Assembly (NCBI GenBank): GCA_036266835.1 | Contig: DATAXD010000019.1 | Coordinates: 1-43,599, forward strand | Direction of reading: 5' to 3' | Length of the DNA: 43,599 bases | Source: Galbitalea sp036266835 | Lineage (GTDB): Bacteria; Actinomycetota; Actinomycetes; Actinomycetales; Microbacteriaceae | Part shown: positions 17,229-24,655 of the stretch, in pieces | How the letters are laid out: every line of letters starts with the position of its first letter | Numbering within the stretch: position 1 is the stretch's first letter | Notes under the pieces: model-generated | What the model was told of the DNA's origin: nothing | The model's input: only the letters and a program-made list of their open reading frames with translations | Databases searched by the model: none | Made by a program: the position numbers and the translations under genes

Positions 17229-17777
17229 TCAGGATGCGCGCGTGGATCGACGCTGTGCGAGTTCGTCGGCGGGGTCTTCACCCTTGGTCGAATCGAGTGC
17301 GGTGAGGCTTGACTCGACCTCACGCAGAACCTTGCCGACCGCGATGCCGAACACGCCCTGGCCGCGGCTGACCAGGTCGATGACCTCGTCGTCGGAGGTG
17401 CACAGGTAAACGCTGGCGCCGTCGCTCATGAGCGTCGTCTGGGCCAGGTCGTTTACTCCGGCCTCGCGCAACTGGTTCACCGCCGTGCGGATCTGCTGAA
17501 GCGAGATGCCCGTATCGAGGAGGCGCTTGACGAGCTTCAGGACGAGGATGTCGCGGAAGCCGTAGAGACGTTGCGAACCGGAACCGGCGGCACCACGAAC
17601 GGTCGGCTCGACCAGTTCGGTGCGTGCCCAGTAGTCCAACTGGCGGTAGCTGATGCCCGCAGCGCGGGCTGCAATCGCCCCGCGGTAGCCCGTGGAGTCG
17701 TCCAGGTCAGGCATGCCGTCGGTGAAGAGCAGGCCGAGGTCGTAGCGGGAATCCTCACTACGGCTGACTTCGCTCAT
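17229..17777 (-). CDS. MerR-family regulator (Rv1830-like)
   Basis: A 182-residue regulator. The MerR winged helix lies at about residues 30-100 (RAAGISYRQLDYWARTELVEPTVRG, then RLYGFRDILVLKLVKRLLDTGISLQQI), without an obvious ligand domain. The C-terminal half (YLCTSDDEVIDLVSRGQGVFGIAVGKV) matches the actinobacterial Rv1830-type family that lies near ftsR and garA. The ATG start has GGAAGGC six bases upstream. An inverted repeat AACCTT/AAGGTT lies 25-42 bases upstream of the start and may be its own operator. It is 149 bases downstream of ftsR on the same strand. In M. tuberculosis a bifunctional nuclease gene lies between these two regulators, and it is absent here. Confidence 0.87.
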   Translation of the reverse strand: MSEVSRSEDSRYDLGLLFTDGMPDLDDSTGYRGAIAARAAGISYRQLDYWARTELVEPTVRGAAGSGSQRLYGFRDILVLKLVKRLLDTGISLQQIRTAVNQLREAGVNDLAQTTLMSDGASVYLCTSDDEVIDLVSRGQGVFGIAVGKVLREVESSLTALDSTKGEDPADELAQRRSTRAS

Positions 17778-17801
17778 GCGCTTGCCTTCCCGAGTCGATC
17801 T

Positions 17802-17819
17802 AACCTTCAGCTAAAGGTT
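17802..17819. promoter_or_regulatory. Inverted repeat upstream of MerR gene
   Basis: AACCTT and AAGGTT are perfect six-base arms separated by six bases, in the promoter region of the MerR-type gene. The spacing and near-A/T-edged arms are typical of MerR-family operators. Autoregulation is inference. Confidence 0.45.
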
Positions 17820-17926
17820 GAACTTGCGGTCCCAACCCGACCTGACTCCCACGCTACCTATGCGCCCACTCTCGATCAACGACATTCGCCGAATTAGGTG
17901 CGGCGTGTCGAAACGGGGGGTACCCG

Positions 17927-18649
17927 CTATTGAAGTTTTGAGAGCGCCGAGCGGATGAGGCTTCCGCGCACGACTTCGAGCTGGCCCGCTATTTCCCGCG
18001 CAAGTTCGGCAGCCTTCGCGCGGCTGGAGGCATCCTTTCGCCGGGCAACGGGAATCAGTGCGCTTTCGATCAGCCCGAGCTCTCGCTCCGCGGCCGCGCG
18101 GAAACCGCGAAGGTGCCGCGGCTCGATACCGGTCTTCTGTAATTCAACGAGCGCACGAAGAACCGAGAGGGCATCGTCGCCGAAGTATTCCGCAGGCAGT
18201 AGCAGCGACGCCGTAATCGCGTCGTTGAACAGCATGACCGTGGCTCCCGCTTCGCGAAGCAGCTCCGCGCGCGTGTAGCGCCGGTCCGTCGGCAGGATCG
18301 ATGGTGCCTGGGTGGTGCCACCCGGCAGCATCGGCTGGCGTCCGGCATCCAGTTCGTCGAGGTAGGTGCGGATGATTTTCAGCGGCAGGTAGTGGTCGCG
18401 CTGCATGGTGAGCACGAATCGCAGTCGATCGAGATCGGTGGGCGAGAATTTGCGATAGCCAGAGTCGGTGCGCGCGGGCGCGATCAGGTGGCGCTCTTCG
18501 AGGAATCGAAGCTTGGACGGCGACAGATCGGGGAACTCGGGGCTAAGGCGCGCGAGCACCTGTCCGATGCTGAGGAGTGATTCGCGCGGTGCCGCGACGC
18601 GAGCGGATTTCTGGGGTGCCGACTTTGGGAGGGCGGACTCGCGTGCCAC
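17927..18649 (-). CDS. ftsR: FtsR-type MerR-family regulator
   Basis: A 240-residue protein matching the Rv1828/FtsR family. In Corynebacterium FtsR activates ftsZ transcription. The N-terminal helix-turn-helix starts near residue 25 (LLSIGQVLARLSPEFPDLSPSKLRFLEERHLI), followed by the MerR wing region (RTDSGYRKFSPTDLDRLRFVL). A long helical C-terminal domain (about 120-240) is typical. The start GTG at 18649 shares one base with the TAG stop of the FHA gene (TAGTG), so the two are translationally coupled. The FHA-ftsR-MerR order matches garA-Rv1828-Rv1830. Control of ftsZ here is inferred from the family. Confidence 0.88.
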   Translation of the reverse strand: MARESALPKSAPQKSARVAAPRESLLSIGQVLARLSPEFPDLSPSKLRFLEERHLIAPARTDSGYRKFSPTDLDRLRFVLTMQRDHYLPLKIIRTYLDELDAGRQPMLPGGTTQAPSILPTDRRYTRAELLREAGATVMLFNDAITASLLLPAEYFGDDALSVLRALVELQKTGIEPRHLRGFRAAAERELGLIESALIPVARRKDASSRAKAAELAREIAGQLEVVRGSLIRSALSKLQ

Positions 18650-19188
18650 TAGCTGCCGGCCACGTGAGCGAGGTCGACGCGTGACGCGTAGAAGGTGAGT
18701 CGGAACTTGCCGACCTGGACTTCGGCTCGGTCGGCAAGATTCGCCGTGTCGACGATCCGCTCCCCGTTGAGGTACGTGCCGTTGAGGGACCCGAGATCCT
18801 TCACCTGGAAGTCGAGCCCGTGTCGAAGAAATTCGGAGTGCCGACGCGAAACCGTTACGTCGTCCAGAAAAATGTCGGCCTCCGGATGCCGCCCGACGCT
18901 CGTCGTATCCGCATCCAGCAGGAATCTCGCGCCGACGTTCGGTCCGCGGCGCACCACCAGCAGCGCAGATCCCGACGGAAGCGAGGCGATCGCGTCCTGC
19001 TCTTCGGCGGTGACGTCACCATCGAGCGCAGCGACCTGGGCCGCAAAGCCACCCGTGAAGGTCATGGTGGAATCACTCGGTTCGCCATCATGGTGCGACG
19101 ATTCATCGCTCGCCGAACCGGGCGAACCGGTCGACTGCGCGGGCGAGACCGGCTCTTCCGGCGATTCCGCTCCTCGGGAATCAACCAT
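18649..19188 (-). CDS. FHA-domain protein, GarA/OdhI-like
   Basis: A 179-residue protein with a disordered acidic N-terminus (1 to about 70) and a C-terminal FHA domain (about 80-165). The phosphothreonine-binding signature is intact: TSVGRHPEADIFL, VSRRHSEF, and LGSLNGTYLNGERI. GarA/OdhI proteins are phosphorylated by PknB- or PknG-type kinases on an N-terminal ETTSV motif and then stop inhibiting 2-oxoglutarate dehydrogenase. That motif is not present in its usual form. The nearest candidate is DSTMTFTGG at residues 39-47. The gene lies 13 bases after the phosphatidyltransferase gene and overlaps ftsR by one base, so the three are one operon. The domain call is firm and the target enzyme is inference. 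Confidence 0.9.
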   Translation of the reverse strand: MVDSRGAESPEEPVSPAQSTGSPGSASDESSHHDGEPSDSTMTFTGGFAAQVAALDGDVTAEEQDAIASLPSGSALLVVRRGPNVGARFLLDADTTSVGRHPEADIFLDDVTVSRRHSEFLRHGLDFQVKDLGSLNGTYLNGERIVDTANLADRAEVQVGKFRLTFYASRVDLAHVAGS

Positions 19189-19201
19189 GCAAAACCTCCA
19201 T

Positions 19202-19819
19202 TTAGCCCCCCAGCGTATCGGATGCCGAAGCCGGTGTGACCAGCGGAATTCTGATCACCCTCGCCGTTTCCATGATGTACACGAATCCGGCCCACCAATA
19301 GAGGAACGCGCCCCAGAGGGCGAACGCCCAGCCAACCGGATTCGCGATCCAGCTGATGGTGGGGAATGCAAGACTGAGCATGAGGATCGGCAGCGCGAAC
19401 AGCAGCGAGAAGGTCGCGACCTTGCCGAGGTGGTGCACGGGCAGCGGCCCGTAGCCGTGGTTCGCGAGCACGATTCCGAGGACGGCGAGCATGAAATCGC
19501 GACCCACGATGACGACCACGAGCCAGACGGGAATCACCTCGCGAACGCACAGCCCCACCAGCGCGGCGAAGATGAAGAGGCGATCGGCCGCCGGATCGAG
19601 GAGCTGGCCCAGACGCGATACCTGCTTGAAGCGGCGCGCGATCTGACCATCCAGATAATCGGTTGCGCTCGAAACGACGAGAACAATCAGCGCAGCAAGA
19701 TCCGCTCCCACGATGATGAAGATCAGGAACACCGGGACGAGGGCGAGCCGAATCAGGCTCAGCAGGTTCGGAATCGTGAAGACGCGCGAGCTGACGTGAA
19801 TCTGCCCGACACCAGCCAT
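19202..19819 (-). CDS. CDP-alcohol phosphatidyltransferase (PgsA-like)
   Basis: A 205-residue membrane enzyme that joins a CDP-diacylglycerol phosphatidyl group to an alcohol. By neighbourhood and similarity it is PgsA/PgsA2-like, possibly phosphatidylglycerol phosphate or cardiolipin synthase. The CDP-alcohol signature is complete. It runs DG (in SATDYLDGQIARRF), AR two residues later, then G, D and D in RLGQLLDPAADR. About five or six hydrophobic helices follow or flank it. The ATG start at 19819 is divergent from the DUF1295 gene, with 58 bases between. It is first of the leftward pgsA-FHA-ftsR run. Substrate specificity between glycerol phosphate and another lipid cannot be decided from motifs alone. 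Confidence 0.88.
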   Translation of the reverse strand: MAGVGQIHVSSRVFTIPNLLSLIRLALVPVFLIFIIVGADLAALIVLVVSSATDYLDGQIARRFKQVSRLGQLLDPAADRLFIFAALVGLCVREVIPVWLVVVIVGRDFMLAVLGIVLANHGYGPLPVHHLGKVATFSLLFALPILMLSLAFPTISWIANPVGWAFALWGAFLYWWAGFVYIMETARVIRIPLVTPASASDTLGG

Positions 19820-19877
19820 GCTGCGAGTCTATCCAGTCGAGTACGGGGCTACTCGCCGGGCAGTATGCTCTCCATTC

Positions 19878-20702
19878 GTGAGTCCACTCCTCGTTGCCCT
19901 CTTCGTCGCGGCCGGTGTGTGCGCGTTCGTGTGGATCGCTTCGCTCGTCACACACGACCATTCCTGGGTCGATCGAATCTGGTCTGTCGTTCCCGTCGTC
20001 TATGTGTGGATTTACGCGGCTGCAGCTGGCCTGTCCGACATCCGGCTGGATCTGATGGGCGCCCTCGTCACTATCTGGGGCGCCCGCCTGAGCTTTAACT
20101 TCGCGCGCAAGGGCGGGTACAGCGGGGTCGAGGATTACCGCTGGGCCATCCTGCGCGCACGAATGTCCGGCTGGCAGTTCGAGCTGTTCAACTTCTTCTT
20201 CATCGTGATCTGGCAGAACGTGATCCTGTTTCTGATCGCGCTTCCCGCGTTCACCGCCTTCCAGCACCGGGCGACACCGTTCGGCATCTGGGACGTCGTG
20301 GTCGGGGTCGCGTTCTTCGCCTGCACCATAGGCGAAACGGTGGCGGACCAGCAGCAGTGGAACTTTCACGCCGGGAAGCGGGCCGAATCGGCTGCCGGTC
20401 GAAAACCCAATCCGCAGTTTCTGCAGACCGGATTGTGGAGATTTAGCCGGCACCCGAATTTCTTCTTCGAGCAGGCCCAGTGGTGGTTGCTGTTCTTCTT
20501 CGGAGTCGTCGCTGCGAACTCGCTCCTGCAGTGGACGGTTGCGGGGGCGTTCCTGTTGACGACGCTGTTCATCGGGTCGACGAACTTCACCGAGTCGATT
20601 ACCCGCTCGAAGTATCCGGAATACGCGGCATATCAGGCCACGACCTCAGCCATCATCCCGTTCCCGCCGCGTCGGAAGGGCAAGGTGCCCGCAGTCGATT
20701 AA
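19878..20702 (+). CDS. DUF1295 / steroid 5-alpha-reductase-like membrane protein
   Basis: A 274-residue polytopic membrane protein of the DUF1295 family, related in fold to steroid 5-alpha reductases and isoprenylcysteine methyltransferases. Several hydrophobic helices alternate with short loops. The conserved C-terminal signature is visible: LQTGLWRFSRHPNFFFEQAQWW, then YPEYAAYQ. GTG 19878 is used as the start because the conserved hydrophobic N-terminus (SPLLVALFVAAG) begins there, and longer forms would run into the divergent pgsA gene. It is first of a rightward run with the helical-repeat gene (ten bases later) and the S4 gene. The substrate is unknown; reduction of an unsaturated lipid or polyprenoid is only a guess. 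Confidence 0.85.
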   Translation: MSPLLVALFVAAGVCAFVWIASLVTHDHSWVDRIWSVVPVVYVWIYAAAAGLSDIRLDLMGALVTIWGARLSFNFARKGGYSGVEDYRWAILRARMSGWQFELFNFFFIVIWQNVILFLIALPAFTAFQHRATPFGIWDVVVGVAFFACTIGETVADQQQWNFHAGKRAESAAGRKPNPQFLQTGLWRFSRHPNFFFEQAQWWLLFFFGVVAANSLLQWTVAGAFLLTTLFIGSTNFTESITRSKYPEYAAYQATTSAIIPFPPRRKGKVPAVD

Positions 20703-20712
20703 CGTAAGACGC

Positions 20713-21186
20713 ATGTCGTGCATTCGATTCAATACGCCGGCGCAGCGCCAGGCCATGCGCGACACGGCGCCGACCATGCTGACTGCGGACGAAGCGGCAG
20801 CGCTTGGTAGGGTCAGCCACCCGGCTCCGGCCGTCACTGAATCGAAGATCGCTCGACTGCGGATTCTCAGCGTCGATGATAATCCGAAGATTCGCGAGAG
20901 CGTCGCCAGCAGCTACCATGCACCCGAAGATGTGATGGCGTCGCTCGCCCGGGATTCCGATGCTGGTGTGCGCGGGTGCGTGGCTCGCAACGAATCGACG
21001 CCGTGCGACATCCTTCGATCCCTCGCCGACGACGAATCCGAACAGGTTCGCGGATGGCTCGCGGTGAATTTCTCCCTGCCCGCGGACGGGATGGACCACC
21101 TCCGCGATGACCCGAGCGAGACCGTTCGAAGCCTGGTGGCCTGGAAGTCTGAACTCCAGGCGGCTTCGGCACAATTGACCGCGTAG
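20713..21186 (+). CDS. Helical-repeat protein, LRV/HEAT-like
   Basis: A 157-residue protein of unknown function. From residue 52 it contains four tandem units with a 26-residue period, starting at Leu52, Leu78, Leu104 and Leu130. Each has the pattern L-x2-D-x5-V/I-R near its start and a Pro about 20 residues in (APEDVM, TPCDIL, LPADGM). This resembles the leucine-rich repeat variant (LRV) or HEAT-type helical repeats that form protein-binding solenoids. The first 50 residues are not repetitive. It lies ten bases after the DUF1295 gene and five before the S4 gene, so all three are probably one transcript. There is no signal peptide or membrane segment. A binding or scaffold role is inferred from the fold only. 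Confidence 0.75.
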   Translation: MSCIRFNTPAQRQAMRDTAPTMLTADEAAALGRVSHPAPAVTESKIARLRILSVDDNPKIRESVASSYHAPEDVMASLARDSDAGVRGCVARNESTPCDILRSLADDESEQVRGWLAVNFSLPADGMDHLRDDPSETVRSLVAWKSELQAASAQLTA

Positions 21187-21191
21187 CCCCC

Positions 21192-21569
21192 GTGACCGGG
21201 CCAGCGGCTTCGTCGACTCGTGTCGATAGCTGGATCTGGGCGGTTCGGCTCGTGAAGACTCGCTCGCTTGCGACCGCGGCCTGCCGGGCCGGGCACGTCA
21301 AGGTGAACGGAGATCGCGCGAAGGCGGCGCAGCCTGTGCACGTCGGCGACGAGATTCGCTACCGCGAGGCCGGCTTCGACCGAATCGTGATCGTGGGCGC
21401 CCTGCTCTCCAAACGAGTCAGCGCGGTGATCGCGACCGCGAGCTACACGGACCTCACTCCCCCGCCACTGCCACGCGAAGAGGTTGCCCTGGCTCCGATG
21501 CGCGACCGTGGCGCGGGTCGCCCCACCAAACGTGAGCGTCGGGACATCGATCGCCTTCGAGGTCGCTGA
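21192..21569 (+). CDS. S4-domain RNA-binding protein (Hsp15-like)
   Basis: A 125-residue RNA-binding protein. The S4 domain occupies about residues 8-70 (RVDSWIWAVRLVKTRSLATAACRAGHVKVNGDRA, then VHVGDEI). A basic C-terminus (GRPTKRERRDIDRLRGR) follows. This matches the Hsp15/YrfH-type family, in which Hsp15 recognises stalled 50S subunits carrying nascent chain-tRNA. The GTG start at 21192 is five bases after the stop of the repeat-protein gene. It is last of the DUF1295-repeat-S4 run, with an inverted repeat beginning seven bases after its stop. The ribosome role is inferred from the family. Confidence 0.88.
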   Translation: MTGPAASSTRVDSWIWAVRLVKTRSLATAACRAGHVKVNGDRAKAAQPVHVGDEIRYREAGFDRIVIVGALLSKRVSAVIATASYTDLTPPPLPREEVALAPMRDRGAGRPTKRERRDIDRLRGR

Positions 21570-21575
21570 TTCTCT

Positions 21576-21691
21576 GGCTTCTTACTTCCGTAACTCATGC
21601 AGAATCTGATTCCCGCACGCAGGTGAGTTGAATTTCCGCGGTCGGCGATGGCGCTATGTCGGCACAGCATGAGTTACGGAAGTGGGAAGCC
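21576..21691. repeat. Long inverted repeat with 66-base spacer
   Basis: Arms of 25 bases at 21576-21600 and 21667-21691 are inverted copies with only two mismatches. The core ACTTCCGTAACTCATGC is perfect over 17 bases. The two mismatches would be G-U pairs in RNA transcribed left to right, so the stem would be continuous in that RNA. The 66-base spacer has no gene. It fills the gap between the convergent S4 and DHA2 exporter genes. It could be a small structured RNA, a REP/MITE-like element or an unusual terminator. No target-site duplication is visible. Confidence 0.7.
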
Positions 21692-21703
21692 CACCGCGCT
21701 CGA

Positions 21704-23125
21704 CTATTCAGGCAGTAGCCCCGTGCGCTCGGAGGTGCCATCGCCTCGGGTGAGAAACAGCGACAGGAGGCCGGCGAGCACGGCGAGAACTACCAGGCCT
21801 CCACCGACCAGGTGGAAACGGTCGACGGTCTCATCCAGCGTCAGCCCCCCTGCGCCAACGATCGATCCAAGGATGCTCACGCCGATCGATCCGCCGAGAC
21901 GTTGAGTGATATTGAATAGTGTGTTGCCATCCGGAAGCTGGTTTTCGGGAAGCGGCGCCAGCATCGCGACGAGCAACGGAGTTGTCACGAATCCGATCGC
22001 GATCGCCCGACCGGACAGGATGAGCGCAGTCACCCACAACGGTGTGTCGTGCTCGAGGAACAGCAGGAACACACTCGAGATCGCGAGAATCGCGAACCCG
22101 GTGATCACCATGACCTTGAGCGGCACTCGACCCGTGAGCTTCTGACCAACCCAGGTTCCCAGCCCCATGATGATGCCCTGCGGCAGAAGCGCGATGCCGG
22201 TCTCCAGCGCGGTGTGCCCCTGAACGGTCTGGGTAAAGATCGGAAGCAGGAATACGGTGCCGAACGTGATCACCGAGCACAGCACCTGTAACACGAGTGC
22301 GATCGCGGAGTTGCGGTGCCTGATCATGTTCAGGTTGACCGCCGGATGCGGGCGTCGCAGGGCCCATCCGGCGTAGATCACCAACAGCACCAGGCCGCCG
22401 GCCAGGGGTACCCAGCAGTTCGCCGTGTCCCAGCCCTCGGTCGTTCCCTCGGTCGCGCCGTACAGCGCTGCGGTGAGGCCCACCCCCAGCAGCAGGAATC
22501 CGATCGGATCGAAACGCGTGGACGCATCCGCCTGCGCGCCGAGGTGCCGCGGAACCCTGAGCATCAGCAGCAGCCCGATGATGCCGATCGGAACGTTGAT
22601 CAGGAAAATCCAGCGCCAGTGCGAATCATCGTTCCCGCTCAGGATGAGACCGCCGATCGTCGGGCCCAGAGCGGGCGCAAGAAACAGCGTGAGCGCAGCG
22701 GATACGGGAACCTTGCCGCCCCCGAGACCGTCCTTGCCGAGCAGGATGCTGATGGCCAACGGAACCAGCGGTGCCCCCACAAAACCCTGGGCCGCGCGAA
22801 AGCCGATGAGCCATCCGACGTCGCCGGCGAAGGCACATGCCGCAGAAGCGGCTACGAACAGGATCATGCTCACCGTGTAAACCCCGAGCACACCGAAACG
22901 CTTTGCCAGGTACGCGGTCGCAGCGAGCGAAACGCCCAGCGCGAGCAGGTATCCGCTCACCACCCACTGGATGCCCGACAGATCGGTGACCTTGAGATCC
23001 CGGGCGATCGATGGGATCGCGACGTTGACGATGCTCGAGTCGACCATGCTGAGCAGCGGTCCGACCAACAGCGCGTACCGCGCAACGGCCCCGAGCGCAC
23101 GCGGGCTTTGGACTGTTGTCGACAT
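21704..23125 (-). CDS. DHA2-family MFS drug exporter
   Basis: A 473-residue proton-driven multidrug exporter of the EmrB/QacA (DHA2, 14-helix) type. It begins with the expected first helix and motif D1-like region (LLVGPLLSMVDSSIVNVAIPSIARDL). WVVSGYLLALGVSLAATAYLAKRFG follows, then the antiporter region FLAPALGPTIGGLIL and the WRWIFLINVPIGIIGLLL signature. Hydrophobic segments continue through the chain, with no break. It starts one base after the stop of the PadR gene, so the pair is one operon and PadR probably represses it in response to a toxic ligand. The substrate is unknown. Confidence 0.92.
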   Translation of the reverse strand: MSTTVQSPRALGAVARYALLVGPLLSMVDSSIVNVAIPSIARDLKVTDLSGIQWVVSGYLLALGVSLAATAYLAKRFGVLGVYTVSMILFVAASAACAFAGDVGWLIGFRAAQGFVGAPLVPLAISILLGKDGLGGGKVPVSAALTLFLAPALGPTIGGLILSGNDDSHWRWIFLINVPIGIIGLLLMLRVPRHLGAQADASTRFDPIGFLLLGVGLTAALYGATEGTTEGWDTANCWVPLAGGLVLLVIYAGWALRRPHPAVNLNMIRHRNSAIALVLQVLCSVITFGTVFLLPIFTQTVQGHTALETGIALLPQGIIMGLGTWVGQKLTGRVPLKVMVITGFAILAISSVFLLFLEHDTPLWVTALILSGRAIAIGFVTTPLLVAMLAPLPENQLPDGNTLFNITQRLGGSIGVSILGSIVGAGGLTLDETVDRFHLVGGGLVVLAVLAGLLSLFLTRGDGTSERTGLLPE

Positions 23126-23126
23126 C

Positions 23127-23651
23127 TCAGACTCCCGCCTTCTTGCCGATGGTGAGGGTCCAGGCGCGTTCGCTCGCGAGCGTCTGGAGCACGTGCGACA
23201 TCACCTCGGCACGCCACTCGTGTTTCGGCGAGGTGCCCTTGCCTGAGTTTTCGTCGAGCAGCGTCGAGACGGTCGCGGCCGAAGCGTCGAGGGCGGCGAG
23301 TCTGGCCGCCACGATCGCCCGCCGGTTCGCGATTGGAAGCTCCTCGAAGAACCCGAGCCTCATGAGAAACTCCTCGTCGTCAGTCGCAAGCTCAGGCGGC
23401 AGCGCCGATAGTAAAGCGGTCAGGCGCTCGCGACCCGCATCGGTAATCGCGTAGACGTTACGTGGCGGAACCGATTCGTGCTCCTCGACCGACTTCGTCA
23501 CCAGTCCCTGCTGCTCAAATCGTCGCAGCATCGGATATAGCGAGTTGTTGCTCAGGGGTGTCAGCGATGGACGCGCGACTCGACGCTTCAATTCGTACCC
23601 GTGCACCGGTCCGGCGCGCAGGACGCTCAGCACAATGATCTCGACCGACAT
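23127..23651 (-). CDS. PadR-family regulator of the adjacent exporter
   Basis: A 174-residue PadR-family repressor. The N-terminal winged helix is clear (LSVLRAGPVHGYELKRRVA, NNSLYPMLRRFEQQGLV, PPRNVYAITDAGRERL). The longer C-terminal helical domain (about 100-174) is of the PadR-s1 type used for dimerisation. I start it at ATG 23651, because the eight residues available upstream lie inside the promoter and operator. A -10 CATAGT ends seven bases before this ATG and no Shine-Dalgarno is present, so the mRNA is probably leaderless. A perfect 17-base palindrome sits in the promoter spacer. It is followed directly by the DHA2 exporter gene, its likely target along with itself. Confidence 0.88.
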   Translation of the reverse strand: MSVEIIVLSVLRAGPVHGYELKRRVARPSLTPLSNNSLYPMLRRFEQQGLVTKSVEEHESVPPRNVYAITDAGRERLTALLSALPPELATDDEEFLMRLGFFEELPIANRRAIVAARLAALDASAATVSTLLDENSGKGTSPKHEWRAEVMSHVLQTLASERAWTLTIGKKAGV

Positions 23652-23658
23652 GCCGTCT

Positions 23659-23688
23659 ACTATGACATAGGTCACTGTGACCTAGCAA
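23659..23688 (-). promoter_or_regulatory. Leaderless promoter and palindromic operator of padR-exporter operon
   Basis: On the minus strand, -35 TTGCTA (23683-23688) and -10 CATAGT (23659-23664) are 18 bases apart. The palindrome TAGGTCACTGTGACCTA (23668-23684, perfect eight-base arms around one base) fills the spacer. The start codon lies seven bases past the -10. A repressor bound there would block RNA polymerase. Confidence 0.65.
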
Positions 23689-23722
23689 AGAAATGCGCCC
23701 AGCTCGCGAAAGTCGACGACTC

Positions 23723-24562
23723 TCACTCCCGCCGCTGGCGCAGGTGCGCCTGCGTCAGTGCATCCATTTCCTCATCCGACAGGTCGTCGTACGTCTTCGC
23801 TTCGCGCCTGTCGACTCGTGACCAACGCACGAACAGGATGATCAGGACGGGAACATCCGAGATCTCGGCGATGAACCACAGCAGGTCACCGGAGAGCTGC
23901 TGGTCACGAAGCGGACTGGGAAACCAGGGCGGATGCGCTCCCGCGACTGTCGCGAGACCGTCCAGCACGGTTCCGCTGAGACGAATCAGAATTCCCGGGA
24001 TCGCATCGATGATGAGCTCCACGAACGCGAGCAGGAACTCAACGGTGACGAAGAATCCGGAGCGATGCGCCGAATATTCGATGAGCGGGAGCACGAGGAG
24101 CAACCCGATGATCGGGATCAGCACGGTGATCGCGCCCTGGCCCACCGCGCTCAGTCGAAGCGTGCCCGCGAAGGGCGTGAGAAATACCGAGAAGAGCGCG
24201 ACCGTCACGAGTGGGGCGATTACGGCGTTCCCGGCGATCTGAACCGGGCGTGACGCCATGACCCTGTCGAGCCGACCGACGCCCCGACCACCCAGCGCCT
24301 GACGCGCCAGTCGCACGGGACGTCCCAGCGCAAGCAGTGCCGGGGTGACAAACAGCAGAAGGGCGGTGCGGGTACTAAACGCCCATCGCAGATCATGGCT
24401 GTAAACCCCGAGGAAGCCGAAGTTGACGACTACGAACGATCCGATGCCCAGCGCGTAAAACGCCGCAACGAACCAGCCCGACCACGGTTGCCCCTTGCGC
24501 CTGACGCGGATGACGCCGATGGCGTACACGACCGCGAGGACGGCTGCGACGACACACGCCAC
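23723..24562 (-). CDS. Caa3-type CtaG cytochrome oxidase assembly protein
   Basis: A polytopic membrane protein of at least 279 residues, matching the CtaG/caa3 assembly family, which helps copper insertion into cytochrome c oxidase. About seven hydrophobic helices are seen. Conserved segments include GVYSHDLRWAFSTRTALLLFVTPALLALGRP, LPLIEYSAHRSG, and HPPWFPSPLRDQQLSGDLLWFIAEISDVPVL with conserved His/Trp. The first usual start codon is GTG 24562. However, the family hallmark W-x2-D-P (TWSIDPV) lies just upstream of it in the same frame with no ATG, GTG or TTG. An ACG at 24607 stands six bases after AGGA and could be the true start. It lies alone downstream of the glycosylase gene. Copper or oxidase partners are not in this window. 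Confidence 0.82.
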   Translation of the reverse strand: MACVVAAVLAVVYAIGVIRVRRKGQPWSGWFVAAFYALGIGSFVVVNFGFLGVYSHDLRWAFSTRTALLLFVTPALLALGRPVRLARQALGGRGVGRLDRVMASRPVQIAGNAVIAPLVTVALFSVFLTPFAGTLRLSAVGQGAITVLIPIIGLLLVLPLIEYSAHRSGFFVTVEFLLAFVELIIDAIPGILIRLSGTVLDGLATVAGAHPPWFPSPLRDQQLSGDLLWFIAEISDVPVLIILFVRWSRVDRREAKTYDDLSDEEMDALTQAHLRQRRE

Positions 24563-24655
24563 CGGGTCAATCGACCAGGTGCCGAGTAGAACGAGAAGGG
24601 ATGGCGTCTGAGTTCCTTTTGGTGCTGGCGGATGACTGGCGAGTGCAGGTCGATG

